This document shows positions 60,386 through 64,000 of a stretch of 64,000 nt of DNA, piece after piece. This DNA is from Chloroflexota bacterium. GTDB taxonomy: Bacteria > Chloroflexota > Dehalococcoidia > Lucifugimonadales > UBA3495. The DNA lies in NCBI GenBank assembly GCA_026710825.1, contig JAPOQH010000019.1, forward strand, positions 25,888 through 89,887, read 5' to 3'. How positions within the stretch are numbered: the stretch's first letter is position 1; each line of letters starts with the position of its first letter. Below the pieces are notes generated by a model. It ran no database searches, was not told the DNA's origin, and saw nothing but the letters and a program-made list of their open reading frames with translations. Position numbers and translations under genes: made by a program.

Positions 60386-60862
60386 TCAGTCGTGGATGTC
60401 TACAGCCATGATGATGTGATCGGGGTATCTGGTCAACAACTCACGAGCCGCGGTTATTTTGGCCGGATCCGGCGGACGGAAGATGTCGTAAACGTGGCTC
60501 ATCAGATGCAGCCGTTCCGTTGGCGTGAATATATCGGCCGGCCAACCTCGTTCGTCGGGGTCGAGATGCCGGACCACAGTTACGTTGCCGGGAACATCCG
60601 TCCACCACTTGTTCTGCATGTCGTGGGGTAGCGGCGTGTTATCGGCCAGTCCCGGGGCCAGCTTCTGACTCCAACGACCACCAATGACGTACCAGCCCAC
60701 TCGCTCCTGTCCCGGAGCATCCAGGATGGCTTCCATGGACAGACATGCGGCAGTCATCTCGATCGCAGTAGGGACCGCTTGCCCTGTCTGTATGTCGGTT
60801 ACAACCCAGGAATAAGCGTGCACGACAGTATCCAAAAGCACGTTTCGGTTATTCGACCACAC
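60386..60862 (-). CDS. Hypothetical 158-residue protein
   Basis: GTG start at 60862, overlapping the tyrS stop by 14 bases. Begins MWSNNRNVLLDTVVHAYSWV, contains VGWYVIGGRWSQKLAPGLAD (a GGRW motif), NKWWTDVPGNVTVVRHLDPD and RYPDHIIMAVDIHD at the end. No membrane segment. The GGRW and acidic C terminus do not match a family I know. The tight fit between tyrS and the mutase gene indicates a true gene in an operon ribF-tyrS-this gene-mutase. Confidence 0.7.
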   Translation of the reverse strand: MWSNNRNVLLDTVVHAYSWVVTDIQTGQAVPTAIEMTAACLSMEAILDAPGQERVGWYVIGGRWSQKLAPGLADNTPLPHDMQNKWWTDVPGNVTVVRHLDPDERGWPADIFTPTERLHLMSHVYDIFRPPDPAKITAARELLTRYPDHIIMAVDIHD

Positions 60863-62069
60863 GGACGTACCGGCGGCGGCCGGCGCGTACGACGTCGCCT
60901 GGCGCGAGAGTCGGTGCGGATTCGGCGGAGACGGATATTCGCTCGCCGTCGCTGCGTATGATTTCGACCGCGCCCTGGGTGATCAGGCGTCGGGCCTCGC
61001 CGTTGCTGGCAGCCAGTCCGGTCTGCGCAAGGAGCCGATTGATGGGGAGATCGGCCACGTCTGCGATGCTGAACTCTGGCATATCATCCGGTAGGTCTCG
61101 GCGCTGAACCACCTGCTCGAAGTGGGACTCGGCGGCGTTGGCGGCGCCGTCGTCGTGGAAGACGGCGGTGATGTAGCGGGCCAGACGTTTCTTGAAGTCC
61201 ATGGGGTTCGCGGATTCGGATTCCATGGCCTGCCGCATCTCGGAGATGTCGGCGTCGGGTACGTCGGTGAGATATTCGTAGTACGAGGCGATCAGACTGT
61301 CGGGCAGGGACATGAGCTTGCCGTACATTTCCTGGGGCGGCTCTTCGAGGGCTACGTAGTTGCCCAGGCTTTTGCTCATCTTCTGCACGCCGTCGGTGCC
61401 GACTAGTATGGGCATCATGAAACACTGCTGGGGAGTCTGGCCCATCATGCCCTGCAACTCGCGGCCGACCAGCAAGTTAAACATCTGGTCGGTGCCGCCG
61501 AATTCGACGTCGGACTCGATGACCACGGAGTCGTAGGCCTGCATCAGCGGGTACAGCATCTCGGTGATGGCAATGGGTTGGTTCTGGGAGTAACGGTTGG
61601 CAAAGTCCTCGCGGTGCAGGAACTGGTTGATGGTGAACCGGCTGGTGAGTTCGATGACGTTGGCAAGGGTGAATTCGCCAAACCACTGGCTCTGCCATTC
61701 CACCTGGGTGCGGTCGCGATCAACTACCTTGAAGAACTGGCGCATGTAGGACTCGGCGTTCTCCAGCACCTCGGCGTGGGTAAGCATGGTGCGGGTGGCG
61801 GAGCGGCCGGAGGGATCGCCGATCTGGGCAGTCCAGTCGCCGACGATGAGGATGACCTGGTGGCCGAGATCCTGGAGTTGGCGCAACTTGCGCAGGCCAA
61901 CCACGTGGCCCAGATGGATGTCGGGCCGGCTGGGATCGAAACCCATCTTCAGGCGCAGGGGCGTACCGCGCTGGAGCATCGCCGTGAACTCCTCTTCGGA
62001 GATGATGCGGCTGACGCCCCGATTGATGATGGGGGACAGATTATCGGGAATCTCTACTCGACTGGTCAC
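60849..62069 (-). CDS. tyrS: Tyrosyl-tRNA synthetase
   Basis: 406 residues, GTG start at 62069 with GCGAGG upstream. Class I synthetase: HIGH motif in DIHLGHVVGLRKLRQL, LIVGDWTAQIGDPSGRSATR, tyrosine-binding YPLMQAYDSVVIESDVEFGG, GTDQMFNLLVGRELQ and KMSKS in KMSKSLGNYVAL. C-terminal S4 domain LPINRLLAQTGLAASNGEAR and RLITQGAVEI. Charges tRNA-Tyr. 29 bases after the ribF stop in the same operon. Confidence 0.95.
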   Translation of the reverse strand: MTSRVEIPDNLSPIINRGVSRIISEEEFTAMLQRGTPLRLKMGFDPSRPDIHLGHVVGLRKLRQLQDLGHQVILIVGDWTAQIGDPSGRSATRTMLTHAEVLENAESYMRQFFKVVDRDRTQVEWQSQWFGEFTLANVIELTSRFTINQFLHREDFANRYSQNQPIAITEMLYPLMQAYDSVVIESDVEFGGTDQMFNLLVGRELQGMMGQTPQQCFMMPILVGTDGVQKMSKSLGNYVALEEPPQEMYGKLMSLPDSLIASYYEYLTDVPDADISEMRQAMESESANPMDFKKRLARYITAVFHDDGAANAAESHFEQVVQRRDLPDDMPEFSIADVADLPINRLLAQTGLAASNGEARRLITQGAVEIIRSDGERISVSAESAPTLAPGDVVRAGRRRYVRVVE

Positions 62070-62098
62070 GCTGATAACCTCGCCGTGATTTCGGCCGG

Positions 62099-63085
62099 CT
62101 AAGCGTTGTCCAGCCGGTCGTGTTCTTCAAGTATCCTGCGGGCGTTATCCACGTCCCGGTTCATCTGGGTGATGAGGGCATCAATGCCATCGAAGGTTTC
62201 CTGCCCGCGAAGGCGGGACACGAACTCCAGCCGCAGGTTCTCGTCGTAGATGTCATCCGAGAAATCCAGCAGGTGGGCCTCGATAAGACGCTGGCTGAGG
62301 CCGAACGTGGGACGTACACCGATGCTGGTGGCGGCCAGGTGCCGCACGCCGTTCACGGTGGCGTAGGTGGCATACACGCCGTCGGCCGGGATGACGAAAT
62401 TCTGAGTGGGGATGATGTTGGCCGTGGGGAATCCCAACTGTCTGCCCATCTTGGCACCGTGGACGACCACGCCGTCGGTGGCGTAGGGGCGACCGAGGAG
62501 ATATTCCGCCCCGTCGACGTTGCCGTCAGCCAGGGAGTTGCGCACCCGCCGGCTCCGTACGGCCTCGCCCTCGAGTTCCAGCGGAGGAACCGTTTCCACC
62601 CAGAACCCCAGGGACGCGCCGCGACGATGGAGGTATTCCAGGTTTCCGCTGCGATTGCGTCCCAAGGCGAAATCGGGGCCGGTCACGATACCCTTCATCT
62701 TGAGGCAATCCACCAGCAGGCCAGTGAATTCGTTGGCATCAAGGTTGGCCAATTCGTTGGTGAATTCCAGGCAGATGACGCGACCTGTTCCGGCCTGGTA
62801 GAGCAGTTCGACCTTTTCCTCGGGAGTGATGATCTTGTTGACCGTGCGGTCGGGATTCACCACCTCGGCGGGATGGTTGCTGAACGTGATAACGGTGGGC
62901 ACCAGAGCCGGGGCGGCCAACTCAAACATGCGCTGTAGCAGGTGTTTGTGGCCTTTGTGCACACCATCGAAAACGCCGATGGTTATGACGGTGCCGTTGC
63001 CAGAAGGCGGCGCAGCGTCGGAGAGGGCCTGGCGAAAGCCTCCACCGCCGAGTGTCCGGGGATCAGGGTTTTCCGGATTGGGCAT
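62099..63085 (-). CDS. ribF: Bifunctional riboflavin kinase/FAD synthetase
   Basis: 328 residues. The N-terminal FAD-synthetase domain has VITIGVFDGVHKGHKHLLQR (nucleotidylyl-transferase motif), VITFSNHPAEVV and GPDFALGRNRSGNLEYLHRR; the C-terminal riboflavin-kinase domain has GRPYATDGVVVHGAKMGRQL then GFPTANIIP, DGVYATYATVNG and the end-motif RGQETFDGIDALITQM. Makes FMN and FAD for the many flavoproteins in this window. First gene of the ribF-tyrS operon. Confidence 0.94.
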   Translation of the reverse strand: MPNPENPDPRTLGGGGFRQALSDAAPPSGNGTVITIGVFDGVHKGHKHLLQRMFELAAPALVPTVITFSNHPAEVVNPDRTVNKIITPEEKVELLYQAGTGRVICLEFTNELANLDANEFTGLLVDCLKMKGIVTGPDFALGRNRSGNLEYLHRRGASLGFWVETVPPLELEGEAVRSRRVRNSLADGNVDGAEYLLGRPYATDGVVVHGAKMGRQLGFPTANIIPTQNFVIPADGVYATYATVNGVRHLAATSIGVRPTFGLSQRLIEAHLLDFSDDIYDENLRLEFVSRLRGQETFDGIDALITQMNRDVDNARRILEEHDRLDNA

Positions 63086-63320
63086 TGCTGCAGGATGGCC
63101 GCAAGTAGAGTAAACGGACTTAGCGCTGGCCGCAGATAGTTGAGGGCGTTCGGCGCGTCAAGAGGTGCGGATGTCCGCTGCGGCGTCGCGTAGCATAGCG
63201 CGACGATGGTAGCACACCGCCCGTTACACGGGCAAGCAAAACGACCCCACGGTCAGGGGCCTATCTACTGTTGCCAAACCGAGAGAATGTACAGCGCAGG
63301 TCGTTTCTGGAAACACCTTC

Positions 63321-63353
63321 CGCTCGTGCTTCGAGAGGCTCACCATGAGCGGA
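63321..63353. repeat. REP-like imperfect palindrome (CCGCTCGTG...CATGAGCGG)
   Basis: Imperfect inverted repeat with CTTCGA and GGCTCACCATG in the middle. Very similar short palindromes with TCGA-GGCTCACCATGAGCGG cores are known as dispersed intergenic elements in several phyla. One copy seen here. Confidence 0.55.
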
Positions 63354-63399
63354 CTACGGCGGCGTAGCAGAATGATCGGAAGGTGCCGGGGCAGCAGTG

Positions 63400-63425
63400 T
63401 TGGGGCGACGCATGCGTCGCCCCAA
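63400..63425. repeat. Perfect 26-base palindrome (TTGGGGCGACGCA and complement)
   Basis: Fully self-complementary, core GACGCATGCGTC flanked by GGGG/CCCC. Same family as the other intergenic palindromes but not next to a stop codon. Confidence 0.7.
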
Positions 63426-63522
63426 CGGATGGGAGGGGTAATGGTTAATTGCCCCAACGACATGCAATCGCGGGATGGACCAATGGTTAATCGGCCCAAC
63501 GTTTGCGGTTGTGGGGTGGTGA

Positions 63523-63590
63523 GGGCGACCCGTGGGCCGCCCGTACGGTTGGCGGTTGGTTAGGGGGTGAGGGCGAGTGTTAGGTCGCCC
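63523..63590. repeat. Two imperfect palindromes GGGCGA...TCGCCC type
   Basis: 63523-63542 (GGGCGACCC with a GT loop and one mismatch) and 63571-63590 (GGGCGA/TCGCCC with eight-base loop), each followed by CGTACG. Both lead into repeat copy B. Confidence 0.5.
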
Positions 63591-63601
63591 GTACGTTCAG
63601 C

Positions 63602-63995
63602 GGTTGGTCGGTGGTTGCGGTGTTTGGGTTGGCAGTTTCTCCTTTGGGGTTTTTGGTTTGATGGGCTCGCTGGGAGCGGGAGTTGGCGGGAGGCAGGATT
63701 CCCTTGCATCGTTGTCAGCGTACGGCCGGGGGTACGCATATTCTTATGCTCGGTATTCTCCGTGGCCCACATCGGCAATCCGCCATGACGTGCCCACCGG
63801 GGCCGGTTCATTGGGATAGACGACGCAGCACGGAACGCTGTGGCTGGCGCTGGGACGCAACTCCACACTGTTGACAAGGTAAACAGACGTTGGCAGTCGC
63901 GGAGCCTGGTATGCGATTTGTTACTGACGGGGTTGGCCGTCGATGCTGGGAATCCTGCCTCACTGATGTTGGGATAAACGTACGTTTGGTCTAGA
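63602..63995 (+). repeat. Repeat element copy B (opposite orientation to 50462-50858)
   Basis: Matches the reverse complement of copy A over about 395 bases. Internal terminal inverted repeats lie at 63690-63711 and 63941-63961 around a 272-base unit. The outer end carries a perfect AAACGTACGTTT palindrome in place of AAAGCGCGCGTTT of copy A, so the palindrome is kept although its bases changed. It may continue past the window end. Confidence 0.8.
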
Positions 63996-64000
63996 CATAG

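Larger units (their letters stand above)
63086..64000. other. 915-base non-coding region with palindromes and repeat copy B
   Basis: No supported gene up to the end of the window. It holds a REP-like hairpin (63321-63353), a perfect 26-base palindrome (63400-63425), imperfect palindromes 63523-63542 and 63571-63590, and then the second copy of the inverted repeat. Short frames translate as low-complexity, repeat-derived sequence. Confidence 0.75.

Noticed and set aside
8011..63590. Recurrent palindromes considered as CRISPR repeats
   Set aside because: They are scattered singly kilobases apart, not in an array with regular spacers.
1..64000. tRNA, rRNA, tmRNA or riboswitch genes
   Set aside because: I scanned intergenic stretches for cloverleaf and T-loop patterns and known riboswitch cores by eye and found none; a covariance-model search could still detect some.

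Overview
The window is one high-G+C bacterial stretch, densely coding on both strands, with no rRNA or tRNA gene that I could see. The gene content suggests a member of Chloroflexota, most likely the SAR202/Dehalococcoidia type. It holds three luciferase-like (LLM) flavin oxidoreductases, a CitE-like lyase, a two-subunit CoA-transferase, an acyl-CoA mutase, a GMC oxidoreductase, a lone xanthine-dehydrogenase-type large subunit, several MFS carriers, and a ClpC/HspR/Hsp20/DnaJ heat-shock block. This assignment is inference from gene content; no marker gene was compared.

Layout. 0-8 kb: end of a CitE-like lyase, then two very large FtsX-type ABC permeases in one minus-strand operon. 8-15 kb: coiled-coil protein, ilvE, plsY, EamA transporter, arylsulfotransferase-family protein, and a lipoprotein with an HEXXH motif. 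15-20 kb: an SDR protein without the catalytic Ser/Tyr, an AT-richer two-gene ATPase plus MAD4/TOPRIM-like module (candidate defence system), the CoA-transferase pair, and a zeta-toxin-like kinase with a 63-residue partner. 20-33 kb: sthA, enoyl-CoA hydratase, tlyA, CinA-C, LLM oxidoreductases, a penicillin-acylase-family enzyme and two MFS carriers. 33-37 kb: a toxin-antitoxin-like pair, a GMC oxidoreductase, a glutaredoxin-DinB fusion with an in-frame TGA exactly at the first Cys of its CxxC motif (candidate selenoprotein), and a PAC2 protein. 37-46 kb: VOC protein, MFS, haloacid dehalogenase, cupin, then a minus-strand zur-znuA-znuC-znuB operon ending in an MFS carrier with a very His-rich tail. 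46-50 kb: hsp20 divergent from dnaJ/cbpA-hspR-clpC. 51-63 kb: molybdenum enzymes, a CMD protein, a duplicated barrel protein, rnhA, an EF-G-like GTPase, methylmalonyl-CoA-mutase-type subunit, tyrS and ribF.

Two kinds of non-coding structure stand out. First, short G+C-rich palindromes built on GGGGCG...CGCCCC sit between genes at least a dozen times, mostly after stop codons, and probably act as terminators. Second, a roughly 395-bp sequence with its own 21-bp terminal inverted repeats is present twice in opposite orientation (about 50.46-50.86 kb and 63.60-64.00 kb), bracketing the last 12.7 kb.

How the genes relate: the 45-40 kb operon is a self-contained zinc-responsive unit; the 46-50 kb block is a self-regulated proteostasis unit; the oxidoreductases, CoA-transferase, mutase, hydratase and carriers fit a heterotroph that degrades diverse organic acids and recalcitrant compounds. 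The most notable single observation is the recoded-looking TGA at 35320-35322.
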